Assembly: GCF_014850975.1 (NCBI RefSeq)
Contig: NZ_JACXST010000002.1
Span: 1-64,000, forward strand
Reading direction: 5' to 3'
Length of the DNA: 64,000 bases
Source of the DNA: Methylomonas fluvii
GTDB lineage: Bacteria; Pseudomonadota; Gammaproteobacteria; Methylococcales; Methylomonadaceae
The notes under the pieces were generated by a model. That model worked only from the letters and a program-made list of their open reading frames with translations, searched no databases and was not told the origin of the DNA. Numbering within the stretch: the first letter of the stretch is position 1; each line of letters starts with the position of its first letter. A program made the position numbers and the translations under genes. Positions 7,793 to 19,660 of this stretch are shown here, piece by piece.

Positions 7793-8257
7793 ATGCTTAA
7801 AAAATACCAACAGCAAATACTGGCAATAGAACTTCTCAATCGTCACGCCAAAGTCAAAATCGTGTATCAAGCAACAGGGATTCCCATTAAATTGTTGCGA
7901 CAGACCTACCGACAACTGCATGGTCGTTCCCCAAGTCGTGGTTCTATAAAATTTTCAACCCGTGGCCTGACTGGAAGTCGGCGGAAGTACAAGGACGTAA
8001 CGCTGTTTGCCGTGTGCTATCGAGTTGCATCAAGCAAATCGGCCGACAGTCAAATACATACCCTCATAAGTGCATTTGATGCCTATAAAAAGTCCTATCC
8101 CTTTGGAAATCTCGATTTCTCAGCAGCATGGGTTGTGGCGCAGGATATCAAAGATAAAAAAGTCCAGTTATCGACGTGCACGAATTGTCGAGCCTGGGTC
8201 TTGTTAAATGCTAGGGATGACTATGATCGCTGTGAGATCTGTAAGACCGGCATGTAA
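7793..8257 (+). CDS. Second FlhC-like zinc-binding activator, short form
   Basis: A 154-residue protein with a strong GAGGGAG site before its ATG. 'LAIELLNRHAKVKIVYQATG' and 'LRQTYRQLHGRSPSRGSIKF' correspond to the HTH region and PPPKG loop of FlhC, and 'FSAAWVVAQDI' to the conserved RAW segment. Cysteines C129/C132 and C147/C150 form the zinc site. It is shorter than the first FlhC-like protein (202 residues), ending just after the last CxxC. Its position 12 bp after the DUF4325-FlhD fusion suggests the two are partners, giving two FlhDC-type pairs in one operon. Confidence 0.7.
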   Translation: MLKKYQQQILAIELLNRHAKVKIVYQATGIPIKLLRQTYRQLHGRSPSRGSIKFSTRGLTGSRRKYKDVTLFAVCYRVASSKSADSQIHTLISAFDAYKKSYPFGNLDFSAAWVVAQDIKDKKVQLSTCTNCRAWVLLNARDDYDRCEICKTGM

Positions 8258-8301
8258 GCGATATGTTGACAATAACCACAGATGCCTAATTCAAAACTGC
8301 T

Positions 8302-8643
8302 ATGGAGACACTTGACTTAAACGAAGCTGCACTATTTTTAAAGATCAATCCAGAAGTACTCCGTAGAAAGGCAAAATCTAAGCAAGTTCCCGGCAAAAAA
8401 GTCGGGAAACGATGGGTTTTTGTTAAAGAACATCTTGCCGATTGGGTCAGTGATCGTTATCCTGCATCTGCGAGAAATCTGCAAGTAGTTGACGGATATA
8501 CATCTAAGGAGAATATTCCATGTCAATCTACAAGCGGAAAGACACATGGTGGATTCAATTCACCGCGCCGGACGGAACGAGAATACAACGATCTGCTGGC
8601 ACTAAACTCAAGCAAGAAGCACAAGAACTGCACGACAGATTAA
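8302..8643 (+). CDS. Excisionase-like HTH protein (AlpA/HTH_17 type)
   Basis: A 113-residue protein whose first 60 residues match the MerR-like winged helix of excisionases: 'LDLNEAALFLKINPEVLRRK', 'QVPGKKVGKRWVFVKEHLADW'. The rest is hydrophilic and overlaps the integrase gene by 124 bp in another frame, so its tail may be dispensable. Excisionases of this group help the adjacent tyrosine recombinase excise the element and can repress or activate its promoters. The start has no obvious ribosome binding site. Confidence 0.6.
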   Translation: METLDLNEAALFLKINPEVLRRKAKSKQVPGKKVGKRWVFVKEHLADWVSDRYPASARNLQVVDGYTSKENIPCQSTSGKTHGGFNSPRRTEREYNDLLALNSSKKHKNCTTD

Positions 8644-9542
8644 AGGCTGATGCTTGGAAAACGAAAAGACTTGGCGTGAAGCCAATACACACTTGGCAAG
8701 AAGCTGTTATCAAGTGGCTTATTGAACAGGGTCATAAGCGAAGCATAGAAACCGACAAATTTCACCTTCGTTGGCTTGATGAAATTCTTGGCAACAAGAC
8801 GTTAAATCAAATCGACAAAATGATGTTGGAGCGCATTACGGAGGCCAAAAAAGCCGAAGGTTCGAGTAATGCCACCGCCAATCGGATTCTTTCGCTGGTC
8901 CGGGCAATTTTGAATCGAGCTAAAAACGAGTGGGAATGGATTGATGCTGTACCCAATTTTCGATTTTTGCCAGAACCGAATGAGCGCATCCGCTGGTTAA
9001 CACATGTGGAAGCCAGCAAACTCCTAATTGAACTGCCAAGCCATTTGGAAGCCATGGCAAGATTCGCTCTAGCTACAGGCCTGAGGGAAGCCAACGTCAC
9101 CGGTTTAAAATGGTCGCAAGTGGATTTGAGGCGCGAATGTGCATGGGTAGATGCCGCGCAAGCTAAAGCCAACAAGCCGATTTCTGTACCACTCAATACC
9201 GATGCCATGGCGGTACTTAAAAGTCAACAAGGGCAGCACAATACCTTTGTTTTTACTTTTGAAGGCGAACCCATCAAAAAGGCCGGCGGAAAAGCCTGGA
9301 AAAAGGCGCTAAAACGCGCTGAAATTGAGGACTTCCGATGGCATGACTTACGCCATACTTGGGCAAGTTGGCACGTTCAAGCGGGAACGCCGTTAAACGT
9401 TCTGCAAGAACTTGGAGGATGGGCAAGTTACGACATGGTTTTAAGATATGCACATCTTTCGAGTGAACACCTTAAAGTCCATGCGGGAAACTCAAAGCTT
9501 GTTGTGACAAAATTACTACACTTCGAAAAAAGAGCGCAGTAA
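8520..9542 (+). CDS. Tyrosine recombinase (site-specific integrase)
   Basis: A 340-residue integrase from an ATG preceded by AAGGAG. The N-terminal part (1-50) starts 'MSIYKRKDTWWIQF', typical of phage/island integrases. A SAM-like core-binding domain follows (about 55-140), then the catalytic domain with R189 ('ATGLREANV'), H275-x-x-R278 ('WHDLRHTWAS'), W301 and nucleophile Y310 ('YAHLS'). All key residues are present, so it should be active. The gene ends 26 bp from the 3' end of tRNA-Pro, the usual attachment site of such elements. This makes it the right-hand boundary of the island. Confidence 0.9.
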   Translation: MSIYKRKDTWWIQFTAPDGTRIQRSAGTKLKQEAQELHDRLKADAWKTKRLGVKPIHTWQEAVIKWLIEQGHKRSIETDKFHLRWLDEILGNKTLNQIDKMMLERITEAKKAEGSSNATANRILSLVRAILNRAKNEWEWIDAVPNFRFLPEPNERIRWLTHVEASKLLIELPSHLEAMARFALATGLREANVTGLKWSQVDLRRECAWVDAAQAKANKPISVPLNTDAMAVLKSQQGQHNTFVFTFEGEPIKKAGGKAWKKALKRAEIEDFRWHDLRHTWASWHVQAGTPLNVLQELGGWASYDMVLRYAHLSSEHLKVHAGNSKLVVTKLLHFEKRAQ

Positions 9543-9568
9543 AAAATAACGTAAGCCATTGATAACAT

Positions 9569-9645
<77 letters not shown>

Positions 9646-9715
9646 AAGTTTCTCGTTAAATCAATGCCCATCTAGCAGAGCAAGCCCGACATAATATCAC
9701 ATTATTTGGGAAACG

Positions 9716-10069
9716 CTATTTGAGTAGTTCTAATATATCTTCCAGCTCGCCAATCATCTGATGAATAAGTTGTTTGGTGCGTAAACTGTCTTCCTTAGCG
9801 CTACCACTCGCCAGATGAGCACGGGCACCACCTATTGTGTAACCTTGCTCGTATAACAAAGCGCGAATTTGTCGAATCAACAACACGTCATGGCGCTGAT
9901 AATAACGGCGATTTCCTCGGCGTTTTACCGGACTAAGCTCGGTAAACTCTTGCTCCCAATAGCGCAATACGTGGGGTTTTACCGCACAAAGATCGCTAAC
10001 TTCGCCAATCGTAAAATACCGCTTGGCCGGAATAACCGGTAATTCGTTATTATTACTGGGTTCCAGCAT
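9716..10069 (-). CDS. MerR-family transcriptional regulator (ihfA-linked type)
   Basis: A 117-residue protein with a MerR winged-helix domain: '[20 protein letters not shown]' and '[19 protein letters not shown]'. A short dimerisation helix ends in '[12 protein letters not shown]'. It lacks cysteines in the C-terminal part, so metal sensing is unlikely. The start codon overlaps the end of ihfA by 17 bp. MerR proteins of this kind are regularly the last gene of pheST-ihfA operons in proteobacteria; their targets are not settled. Confidence 0.85.
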   Translation of the reverse strand: MLEPSNNNELPVIPAKRYFTIGEVSDLCAVKPHVLRYWEQEFTELSPVKRRGNRRYYQRHDVLLIRQIRALLYEQGYTIGGARAHLASGSAKEDSLRTKQLIHQMIGELEDILELLK

Positions 10070-10355
10070 ACGCTTCTACTCGAGCTTTCAATTTTTGCCC
10101 TGTTCTAAAAGTCACCACACGCCTCGGAGTGATGGGAATTTCTTCACCCGTTTTAGGATTTCTGCCCGGCCGACCACTTTTGTCACGCAATTCAAACTTA
10201 CCGAACCCGGAAATTTTTACTTGCTCGCCGCTTTCTAGACTTTTTTTAATTTCGTCAAAAAACAACTCTACGATTTCTTTAGCTTCTCGCTTGTTTAAAC
10301 CGAGGTCTTCAAACAATTTCTCTGCAATATCTGCTTTGGTTAATGCCACAATCAC
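10053..10355 (-). CDS. ihfA: Integration host factor subunit alpha
   Basis: A 100-residue DNA-bending protein of the HU/IHF family. '[20 protein letters not shown]' is the N-terminal helix pair, '[20 protein letters not shown]' the start of the beta arm, and '[20 protein letters not shown]' completes the DNA-clamping ribbon with its intercalating Pro. IHF-alpha pairs with IHF-beta (not here) and serves replication, transcription and site-specific recombination, possibly including the island integrase. The gene overlaps pheT by 4 bp, as in the classic pheST-ihfA operon. Confidence 0.97.
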   Translation of the reverse strand: MIVALTKADIAEKLFEDLGLNKREAKEIVELFFDEIKKSLESGEQVKISGFGKFELRDKSGRPGRNPKTGEEIPITPRRVVTFRTGQKLKARVEAYAGTQ

Positions 10356-12727
10356 TCCCTCAATTTTGCATTCAGTTTAGCCGCTAAAGTGTCCAGCACT
10401 TTGCGAAATATAGCATCAATTTCTGTGTCGGTAAGCGTTTGTGTAAAATCCTGCAAGAGTAAAGCTAACGCGACACTCTTATAACCTTCGGCAACGCCTG
10501 GTCCGCGATAAATGTCGAAGATCGATATTTCGCGTATCGCCGCCTCACGACATTCTTCAATAACCCTGGTAATTGCAGTAGCCGATACGGCCTCCTCCAC
10601 CAACAAAGCCATATCGCGGCGTACCGAAGGAAATTTAGATAGCGCGCTGAATTTGGGAACCTTCCGTTCCAATACGGCCTCCTGCTCCAGCTCGAACAAA
10701 TATACCGGGCTATCGAAACCTAATTGTTTTTCCAGCGTCGGATGCAGCATACCTAATAAGCCTATAGCGTCGCCGCGTGAATTTTTGATTTGCGCGGTTT
10801 GACCGGGATGTAATGCCGGATGTTGATAGACAACAAACTCAGCCGCAATACCCGTCAAACCGAATAACGCTTCGACATCGGCTTTCACATCGAAGAAATC
10901 CAGCTTTCTGGCTTTTTCGCCCCACTGTTCGGTGTTAACCGTCCCCAGGGCTACACCAGATAGCATTTTCCGCTGTTGAATGTGCCCGTCTTCATAGAAA
11001 AACCGTAGCCCGGTTTCAAACAGGCGCACGCGACTCTGTTGACGATTCGTGTTGTACAAAGCCGCATTCAATAAACCGCACCAAAGCGTAGTGCGCATGA
11101 CAGCTAGCTCGGAGGATATAGGGTTTTGAATCCGGATAAATTCTTCGCCCGGCGCGACGGCATTTTGCATCGCCTCGTCGACAAAACTGTAGGTAATCGC
11201 TTCCTGGTACCCTCGATCTACTAAGCAATCCTGCAATCTCGCCAACGATAATTGTGCCTCGGGCGCCTTTCCCAACTCAGAACGCATTAACAGACTGCTG
11301 CTGGGTAGATTGTCGTACCCGTAAATCCTGCCGATTTCTTCCAGCAAATCTTCTTCGATAGCAATATCGAAACGAAAGCCAGGTGGAGTTATTTCCCAAC
11401 CGTTTTCAACTACTTGAACCTGCATGCCCAGACCTTCGAAGAGCTTATGCACTTCGTCGTCGCCGAACTGGATACCCAGCACTTTGGTAATGCGCTGACT
11501 GCGCAATTTGACGGGCACTCTGGGCGGCAGAGCCGCAACAGCAGCAACTTCCTGAACCGGACCTGGGCTGCCACCAGCAATCTCGATGATCAACTGTGTC
11601 GCACGTTCGATGGCACGGCGCTGCAAATTGAAATCCACGCCGCGCTCAAAGCGATGTGAGGAATCCGTATGCAAACCAAATTGACGCGCTTTGCCAGCTA
11701 CATTAATCGGTGTAAAAAACGCGCATTCCAGAAATATGTCTCTAGTCTGACCATATACCGCACTATCCTTGCCCCCCATCACCCCGGCCAAAGCCAAAGC
11801 TTGTTTTTGATCGGCAATAACTAAGGCGTCACCATCCAATTCTATGGTTTGGTCATTCAGCAAAGCCAAGGACTCGCCCGCCCGGCTGCGTCTAACCACG
11901 ATAGGTGCGCTCAATTTATCGGCATCGAAAGCGTGCAGTGGTTGACCCAATTCGATCAACACGTAGTTGGTAATATCAACCACCGGGCTTAAACTTCTAA
12001 TGCCGCAACGGCGCAGACGCTCTTGCATCCACAATGGCGTGACTGCGGCAGGATTGATATTTTTGATGAGACGGCCCAGATAAACCGGACACGCTTCTGT
12101 CGCTTCAACCTTAACTTCCAGGGCCTCTGTGTGTTGCGGTGCGACGGCGGCAAACGTCGTAGCCTGAAATGGCAGATTGTTCAGCACGGCCACTTCCCTG
12201 GCAACGCCTTCGACGCTTAAGCAATCTGCACGGTTAGGGGTTAAGCCCAACTCGATCACGTTATCGTTCAGCGCCAAATAGTCGCGAATATCGACACCGA
12301 CCGGTGCATCAGCCGGTAATTCCATCAACCCATCGGAACTCGCTGCTAAGCCTAATTCTTTTTCCGAGCACAGCATACCGAACGACAGTTCGCCACGCAG
12401 CTTGGATTCTTTGATTTTGAAATCACCGGGCAATACCGCACCAATCAATGCTGCCGGAATTTTCAAACCGGGCCTGACATTACTGGCACCGCAAACGATT
12501 TGCAGGGCTTCCGCTTGGCCGACGTTGACCTGACAAACCCTAAGTTTATCGGCGTTTGGATGTTGAATAGTGGAGAGCACTTCACCCACTACCACACCGG
12601 AAAATTCGGCTGCAACAGGCGTCACGGCATCGACTTCAAGACCGGCCATGGTCAGTTGCGCGACTAATTCGGCGGTGGCGACAGGTGGATTAACCAGTTC
12701 TCTTAACCAAGCTTCACTGACTTGCAT
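10352..12727 (-). CDS. pheT: Phenylalanine-tRNA ligase beta subunit
   Basis: A 791-residue protein, the usual length. It begins '[20 protein letters not shown]' and carries the tRNA-binding OB domain near residues 40-150 ('[20 protein letters not shown]'), the B3/B4 editing region, B5, and the C-terminal ferredoxin-fold anticodon-binding domain ('[19 protein letters not shown]'). It forms the alpha2-beta2 enzyme with PheS and hydrolyses mischarged Tyr-tRNA-Phe. It starts 15 bp after pheS and overlaps ihfA by 4 bp, so the three are co-transcribed. Confidence 0.98.
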   Translation of the reverse strand: MQVSEAWLRELVNPPVATAELVAQLTMAGLEVDAVTPVAAEFSGVVVGEVLSTIQHPNADKLRVCQVNVGQAEALQIVCGASNVRPGLKIPAALIGAVLPGDFKIKESKLRGELSFGMLCSEKELGLAASSDGLMELPADAPVGVDIRDYLALNDNVIELGLTPNRADCLSVEGVAREVAVLNNLPFQATTFAAVAPQHTEALEVKVEATEACPVYLGRLIKNINPAAVTPLWMQERLRRCGIRSLSPVVDITNYVLIELGQPLHAFDADKLSAPIVVRRSRAGESLALLNDQTIELDGDALVIADQKQALALAGVMGGKDSAVYGQTRDIFLECAFFTPINVAGKARQFGLHTDSSHRFERGVDFNLQRRAIERATQLIIEIAGGSPGPVQEVAAVAALPPRVPVKLRSQRITKVLGIQFGDDEVHKLFEGLGMQVQVVENGWEITPPGFRFDIAIEEDLLEEIGRIYGYDNLPSSSLLMRSELGKAPEAQLSLARLQDCLVDRGYQEAITYSFVDEAMQNAVAPGEEFIRIQNPISSELAVMRTTLWCGLLNAALYNTNRQQSRVRLFETGLRFFYEDGHIQQRKMLSGVALGTVNTEQWGEKARKLDFFDVKADVEALFGLTGIAAEFVVYQHPALHPGQTAQIKNSRGDAIGLLGMLHPTLEKQLGFDSPVYLFELEQEAVLERKVPKFSALSKFPSVRRDMALLVEEAVSATAITRVIEECREAAIREISIFDIYRGPGVAEGYKSVALALLLQDFTQTLTDTEIDAIFRKVLDTLAAKLNAKLRE

Positions 12728-12742
12728 GATTATTTTCCACCG

Positions 12743-13765
<1,023 letters not shown>

Positions 13766-13839
13766 TCAGCTCACTTTTGTCTGTAATTGAGGGAGGTTCC
13801 AAAACGATAGCTTCCCGCCAAACGAGATACGGCGGAAAA

Positions 13840-13860
13840 CTCCCCGCCAGAAACGGGGAG
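13840..13860 (-). terminator. Intrinsic terminator or attenuator between rplT and pheS
   Basis: On the minus strand CTCCCCG-TTTCTGG-CGGGGAG is followed by TTTT. A second hairpin (TTAAGCCG...CGGCTTAA) lies just upstream, directly after rplT. The position matches the pheST attenuator site of E. coli, so it may reduce read-through from the rpmI-rplT operon into pheST. Confidence 0.6.
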
Positions 13861-13903
13861 CCAAGCGATTAAGCCGATCTTGCAGAGCGGCTTAATATTT
13901 TCC

Positions 13904-14266
13904 TTACGGTTTGCTTTGGTTTGCTATAGCTACTTTCGCAATGGCGCCGAAAGCGTCGATATCGCGGACAGCCAAGTCAGCCAATACTTTGCGATCAATC
14001 GCAACATTGGCTTTATTCAGACCGTTGATCAAACGGCTGTAGGAAATGCCGTACAAACGTGCGGCAGCGTTGATACGCACGATCCACAAGGCGCGGAATT
14101 GGCGTTTTTTCTGTTTACGGTCACGATAAGCGTATTGACCGGCCTTGATGACCGCCTGCTTGGCGACGCGGTAAACCCGACTACGGGCACCGTAGTAACC
14201 TTTTGCCAGTTTTAAAATCTTTTTGTGTCTTGCTCTAGCGGTGACGCCGCGTTTAACTCTAGCCAT
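13904..14266 (-). CDS. rplT: 50S ribosomal protein L20
   Basis: A 120-residue, very basic protein starting '[20 protein letters not shown]', the signature of L20, with '[20 protein letters not shown]' in the globular part. L20 is needed for early 50S assembly and in E. coli represses its own rpmI-rplT operon by binding the mRNA. Gene order infC-rpmI-rplT is conserved. Confidence 0.98.
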   Translation of the reverse strand: MARVKRGVTARARHKKILKLAKGYYGARSRVYRVAKQAVIKAGQYAYRDRKQKKRQFRALWIVRINAAARLYGISYSRLINGLNKANVAIDRKVLADLAVRDIDAFGAIAKVAIANQSKP

Positions 14267-14295
14267 GTTCTACTCTCTTCAATAACGGTGACAAA

Positions 14296-14493
14296 TCAAC
14301 TGTACGGCAGCATACGCGCAACCAATGGCGTATCCGACGGATGAAGAATGGCTGTTTTACGCAGTTGTCTTTTGCGTTTGGTGGTTTTTTTGGTCAAGAT
14401 ATGACGCTTATGCGATTGTTTGCATTTAAAACCGCCGCTTCCGATTTTCTTGAAGCGCTTGCCTGCACCACTATGGCTTTTCATTTTTGGCAT
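14296..14493 (-). CDS. rpmI: 50S ribosomal protein L35
   Basis: A 65-residue protein from the ATG at 14493 ('[20 protein letters not shown]'); the longer frame upstream is not conserved. The end '[17 protein letters not shown]' is typical of L35. It lies 29 bp before rplT and downstream of infC. Confidence 0.97.
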   Translation of the reverse strand: MPKMKSHSGAGKRFKKIGSGGFKCKQSHKRHILTKKTTKRKRQLRKTAILHPSDTPLVARMLPYS

Positions 14494-14617
14494 TTGTTTT
14501 CTCCAATGATTAAAAATAAAGTCCCTGAGATAAAACCCAGTGAGGCAAAATGCTTGGCCCCATTGAATTTCCGGATACAAAAAGTATCCGCTAGCCGATT
14601 CGTTCCTGAATCGCGTT

Positions 14618-14635
14618 GCCGTTTTAAAAAACGGC
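14618..14635. promoter_or_regulatory. Perfect hairpin between infC and rpmI
   Basis: GCCGTTTT-AA-AAAACGGC is a perfect palindrome 19 bp after the infC stop in the transcript. It has no following T run, so it is more likely an mRNA processing or regulatory hairpin than a full terminator. The operator used for L20 autoregulation lies in this interval in E. coli. Confidence 0.35.
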
Positions 14636-14653
14636 TAAAACCGTGTGATTGGA

Positions 14654-15178
14654 TTATTTCTTTTTCTTCGGGCCCATTACCATGACCATTTGTCGGCCTT
14701 CCAATTTTGGAAATTGCTCGACTATGGCCATTTCTTCCAGATCAGTTTCGATACGTTTCAACAAATCCATACCCAACTCTCGATGAGTTAGCTCACGGCC
14801 TTTAAATCGCACCGTAATCTTGGTTTTGTCACCTTCGCTTAGAAATTTGATCAGACTGCGCATCTTGACCTGGTAATCGCCTTCTTCGGTACCGGGCCTA
14901 AACTTGATTTCCTTGATCTGGATTTGTTTTTGCTTTTTCTTGGCGGCTTGCAGTTTTTTGTTTAACTCAAACTGGTATTTGCCGAAATCCATGACTTTGC
15001 AAACCGGAGGATCCGCATTGGGCGATATTTCGACCAGATCCATGTTTGCATCATAGGCGAGCTGTAATGCTTCGTTTATTGAAACAACCCCGACTTGTTC
15101 ACCTTCAGCACCTACTAACCGAACCCGCCTAGCGGTAATTTCGGTATTTAAGCGCGTTGCATCTTTTTTAGAGCTGAT
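14654..15178 (-). CDS. infC: Translation initiation factor IF-3, AUC start codon
   Basis: A 174-residue IF-3. An ATG at 15043 would give a 129-residue protein lacking the conserved N-domain, yet the frame upstream encodes it ('[20 protein letters not shown]', '[15 protein letters not shown]'). It runs up to an in-frame TAG two codons before ATC (15176-15178). GGAGGA (15186-15191) stands 7 nt from this ATC, so ATC must be the start. IF-3 checks codon-anticodon pairing at the P site and rejects non-AUG starts, and its own rare start codon is the known basis of autoregulation. The product ends '[11 protein letters not shown]'. It follows thrS by 22 bp. Confidence 0.95.
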   Translation of the reverse strand: MSSKKDATRLNTEITARRVRLVGAEGEQVGVVSINEALQLAYDANMDLVEISPNADPPVCKVMDFGKYQFELNKKLQAAKKKQKQIQIKEIKFRPGTEEGDYQVKMRSLIKFLSEGDKTKITVRFKGRELTHRELGMDLLKRIETDLEEMAIVEQFPKLEGRQMVMVMGPKKKK

Positions 15179-15200
15179 ACCCTAATCCTCCAAGTTGTTA

Positions 15201-17108
15201 TTATTTTCGATCCGCAATCTGGTTTCTCAAGCGTTCGCCAAGTTCGCCAATTGACAGACTTCCTAGATCCTCACCCTGCTGGGTGCGTACACTCACAGTA
15301 TGAGTCTCTAATTCCTTGTCGCCGATAATCAAAAGATACGGCACTCGCTGCATGGAATGCTCACGGATTTTAAAGCCTATCTTCTCGTTTCTCAAGTCAA
15401 TTTTGACTCTAAGACTTTGTTTTTCAAGTTGCCGCCTAATTTCCTCGGCATAATCGGCATGGCGATCAGTGATATTCATCACCACCAACTGCACCGGAGC
15501 CAACCATAGTGGGAAAGTTCCGGCAAACTGCTCGATCAAAATCCCGATGAAGCGCTCCAAGGAACCCAGAATCGCCCGATGCAACATTACCGGCACATGC
15601 CTGGCGCTATCTTCGCCTATATAAGAGGCATCCAGCCTTTCCGGCATCGAGAAATCGACTTGTATAGTACCGCATTGCCAGACCCGGCCTATACAATCTT
15701 TTAAGGAGAACTCAATTTTAGGGCCGTAGAAGGCGCCTTCGCCCGGCTGCAATTGCCAATCCAGACCTTTATTGTTTAATGCCAATTCCAACGCACTTTC
15801 CGCCTTATCCCAGACCGCGTCGTCGCCGACTCGATTTTCCGGACGAGTTGACAGTTTGATAATCACTTCCTCGAAACCAAAATCTTTGTAAACCTCAAAC
15901 AACAGGTCGATAAACGTGGAGACTTCGGATTGAATCTGATCTTCGGTACAAAATATGTGCGCATCGTCCTGCACAAAGTTTCTTACTCGCATCAAACCAT
16001 GCAGAGTACCGGACGGCTCGTTGCGGTGACAAGAGCCGAATTCAGCAAGGCGCACCGGCAAATCTCGGTAGCTCTTAATACCTTGGTTGTAAATCTGGAT
16101 ATGACAAGGGCAATTCATCGGCTTCACCGCATAATCACGGCTTTCCGAATGCGTGGTAAACATCATTGCACTGAACTTATCCCAGTGCCCTGACTTTTCC
16201 CACAAAGTGCGATCAACAATTTGCGGAGTTTTAACTTCCCCGTAACCATTCACGCGCAATTTTTCGCGCACGTATTGCTCGATCTGCTGATAAATAGTCC
16301 AGCCTTTGTCGTGCCAGAACACCATGCCCGGCGCTTCTTCCTGGGTGTGAAACAAATCCAGCGCCTTGCCGATTTTGCGGTGGTCGCGCTTTTCGGCTTC
16401 TTCCAGTCGATGCAGATAAGCAGCCAACTCCTTAGCGTCACCCCAAGCAGTACCGTAAATGCGTTGCAGCATTTCGTTTTTTGAATCGCCGCGCCAGTAG
16501 GCTCCGGCAATTTTCATTAGCTTAAAGGCTTTTAATTTGCCGGTACTGGGGACATGCGGACCACGACACAAATCGGTGAAGTCACCCTGATTGTATAAAG
16601 AAAGGTCTTCGGTAGCCGGAATCGAAGCAATAATTTCAGCTTTATACCTCTCGCCCAAGCCTTCAAAGAACTTTACAGCATCATCGCGCGACAACAGCGA
16701 ACGGCTAATGGCAATATCTTGCGCAGCCAACTCTGCCATTTTCTTTTCAATGGCTGTTAAATCATCAGGCGTAAAAGAACGCTCAAAGGCAAAGTCATAA
16801 TAGAAACCGTTTTCTATCACCGGACCTATGGTCACTTGTGCCGAGGGAAATAATTGTTTGACCGCCTGAGCCAATAGATGCGCAGTGGAGTGACGAATGA
16901 CATCAACACCCTCTTCGTCCTTGGCAGTGACAATCTGCAAACTGGCATCGGAATCAATCAGCGTAGCGGCATCCACCAACTTGCCATTAACCTTGCCGGC
17001 TAGCGTGGCCTTAGCCAGCCCCGTGCCGATAGACAGGGCTACATCCATTACAGACACCGCTTGGTCGAATTGACGCTGAGAGCCGTCAGGCAAAGTGATT
17101 ACAGGCAT
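15201..17108 (-). CDS. thrS: Threonine-tRNA ligase
   Basis: A 635-residue enzyme from the ATG at 17108 ('[20 protein letters not shown]'); an upstream extension overlaps the tRNA-Val gene and is rejected. Domains in order: TGS (1-60), editing domain with [11 protein letters not shown], class II catalytic core with '[20 protein letters not shown]'-type motif around the zinc Cys, and the C-terminal anticodon domain ('[20 protein letters not shown]'). It charges tRNA-Thr and clears Ser. It is followed by infC, the conserved order. Confidence 0.98.
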   Translation of the reverse strand: MPVITLPDGSQRQFDQAVSVMDVALSIGTGLAKATLAGKVNGKLVDAATLIDSDASLQIVTAKDEEGVDVIRHSTAHLLAQAVKQLFPSAQVTIGPVIENGFYYDFAFERSFTPDDLTAIEKKMAELAAQDIAISRSLLSRDDAVKFFEGLGERYKAEIIASIPATEDLSLYNQGDFTDLCRGPHVPSTGKLKAFKLMKIAGAYWRGDSKNEMLQRIYGTAWGDAKELAAYLHRLEEAEKRDHRKIGKALDLFHTQEEAPGMVFWHDKGWTIYQQIEQYVREKLRVNGYGEVKTPQIVDRTLWEKSGHWDKFSAMMFTTHSESRDYAVKPMNCPCHIQIYNQGIKSYRDLPVRLAEFGSCHRNEPSGTLHGLMRVRNFVQDDAHIFCTEDQIQSEVSTFIDLLFEVYKDFGFEEVIIKLSTRPENRVGDDAVWDKAESALELALNNKGLDWQLQPGEGAFYGPKIEFSLKDCIGRVWQCGTIQVDFSMPERLDASYIGEDSARHVPVMLHRAILGSLERFIGILIEQFAGTFPLWLAPVQLVVMNITDRHADYAEEIRRQLEKQSLRVKIDLRNEKIGFKIREHSMQRVPYLLIIGDKELETHTVSVRTQQGEDLGSLSIGELGERLRNQIADRK

Positions 17109-17156
17109 TTTCGATTCCACAATAAAAAAAGCACCGTCATGCGGTGCTTTATGTTT

Positions 17157-17233
17157 TGGTAGGCGCGAGTGGACTCGAACCACCGACCCCCACCATGTCA
17201 AGGTGGTGCTCTAACCAACTGAGCTACGCGCCT
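17157..17233 (-). tRNA. tRNA-Val(GAC)
   Basis: The minus strand gives a full tRNA with acceptor AGGCGCG/CGCGCCT, D loop AGCTCAGTTGGTTAGAGC, anticodon arm CCACC-TTGACAT-GGTGG (anticodon GAC) and encoded CCA. It lies 48 bp before thrS on the same strand and may share its transcript. Confidence 0.93.
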
Positions 17234-17321
17234 AAAGTCTATCGTTCGAGCCGCGCATTATAACGACCTTAATCTCTTATGCAAGCTTTTTCTGTAAAAC
17301 CAGCAGTCCACAAGCTAAATA

Positions 17322-18248
17322 TCAGGCTGTTTCAAATACAATAGCACCCTTGGCACTACTGGTGGCAGGGGCATTTTCCCCGCTATTGCCGGCTAGTTTG
17401 TTGAGGAACTCCAACAAAGTAGGCTTTTTACCGTTAGCAGCACTACCTAGCAGATTAACCAGATCACTAAAGCTATCTTGCAAATCTTTGTATTTGCTTC
17501 CAGCCGAACCATTGGTGTCAGTCAAAGCAGAGATCAAGTTATCCAAATTATCTGTGAATTTACCATAGCCATTTCGGCCCATCATTTTGTCGCCTGGACC
17601 ATCATCATCAGAACCGTGACGACGATCAGCACTGTATTTCAAAGCCTGGCGCAAATCATGCAAAAAGCTATGTAATGCATGGCGCACATCGGCGACAGTT
17701 GCGCGTGGAGCTGGGGTATTCGTTGTGGTTGCAGCTGTTGTAGTTGCTTGAGTGCCGGCGTTATTCTGAGCACTGGTTGCTGTTGTTGCAGTCGCATTTT
17801 GTGCAGTACTTGTTGTTGCAGGTACTGAAGTAGTAGCGGCCGAAGTACCCTGCTTTGGCGGCGTTTGAGGGGCATTTGCATTGCTTTGCTCTTCAGCAGC
17901 AGGCTGCTGCACACCGCTCTGCTTCAATACCTGCCGTAAATCCTGCAAAAAGGTCTGCAACAACTGCCCGAGATTAGCCGCATTATTTTGACCGGCATCC
18001 GCATCATTATCAGAGCTTTCGTCGGCACTAGCCCCAGCACCCGGAATATTTAACCCAAAACTCTGCAGGGTTTTCACGACGTTTTGCATAAACGCGCCGC
18101 CTCCGTGATGGCGCCCGTGTTTCTCCCCTCTTCCACTTACCGCCGGACGCTCTTGATCCTCATCGTTGTAAGTGCTTTTGCTGCTGGATATGCTGATGGT
18201 GGTTTGCGATACATACAATGATGTTGTCAATGAATTGATCGTAGTCAT
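17322..18248 (-). CDS. Low-complexity protein with repeated amphipathic helices
   Basis: A 308-residue protein from the ATG at 18248 with an AAGGTGA site. There is no signal peptide. Two related segments are visible, 'LGQLLQTFLQDLRQVLKQSG' (93-112) and 'VRHALHSFLHDLRQALKYSA' (188-207), with a weaker relative near 53-66 ('FMQNVVKTLQSFGL') and a helix 'LQDSFSDLVNLLG' near 256. They are joined by a Thr/Ala/Asn/Gln-rich linker (about 115-185) and by Gly/His- and Asp-rich stretches. I know of no family. It may be a scaffold, surface or phase-separating protein. A 200-bp gap separates it from hemF. Confidence 0.6.
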   Translation of the reverse strand: MTTINSLTTSLYVSQTTISISSSKSTYNDEDQERPAVSGRGEKHGRHHGGGAFMQNVVKTLQSFGLNIPGAGASADESSDNDADAGQNNAANLGQLLQTFLQDLRQVLKQSGVQQPAAEEQSNANAPQTPPKQGTSAATTSVPATTSTAQNATATTATSAQNNAGTQATTTAATTTNTPAPRATVADVRHALHSFLHDLRQALKYSADRRHGSDDDGPGDKMMGRNGYGKFTDNLDNLISALTDTNGSAGSKYKDLQDSFSDLVNLLGSAANGKKPTLLEFLNKLAGNSGENAPATSSAKGAIVFETA

Positions 18249-18480
18249 TAGATTCACCTTGACGCTGCATAAAAACAAATGGCGCATAGCCAAAGACAGG
18301 ACAGACTCAAATCACTTCCTATATTGGCGGTTACAACCATGCCGTTTGTTTTAGCGGCAGAAATTTTGTGAACTTTAGCTAACTATCCAAAAAAAAGACC
18401 AAACACACTTGACTGAAAACAAAACCTTGCGAACAAATCTTGCTAACAAATTCCGATGCAACGTCACTAACCGATTCCCC

Positions 18481-19437
<957 letters not shown>

Positions 19438-19660
19438 CTATGCGGTAGCCCACTGAGCGCAAATTACCACAATAAGCATTCCGCCAACACTTAAGTCGGT
19501 TCTCCGGAAAATCTGGGCAGCACCAGATAAAGCACCGAACGCTATGTTATCTATCTAAGAAATTGTTAGCCGGGCGCACCAAAATTCGATTGCACTATTG
19601 GCTTGATGTTTCCCGATGTACAATCTACTTTTTATTCCTTGATAAAAGTGTGGATACATT

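Noticed and set aside
1..9560. Left attachment site of the island
   Set aside because: No copy of the tRNA-Pro 3' end was found by eye to the left, so attL is not called.
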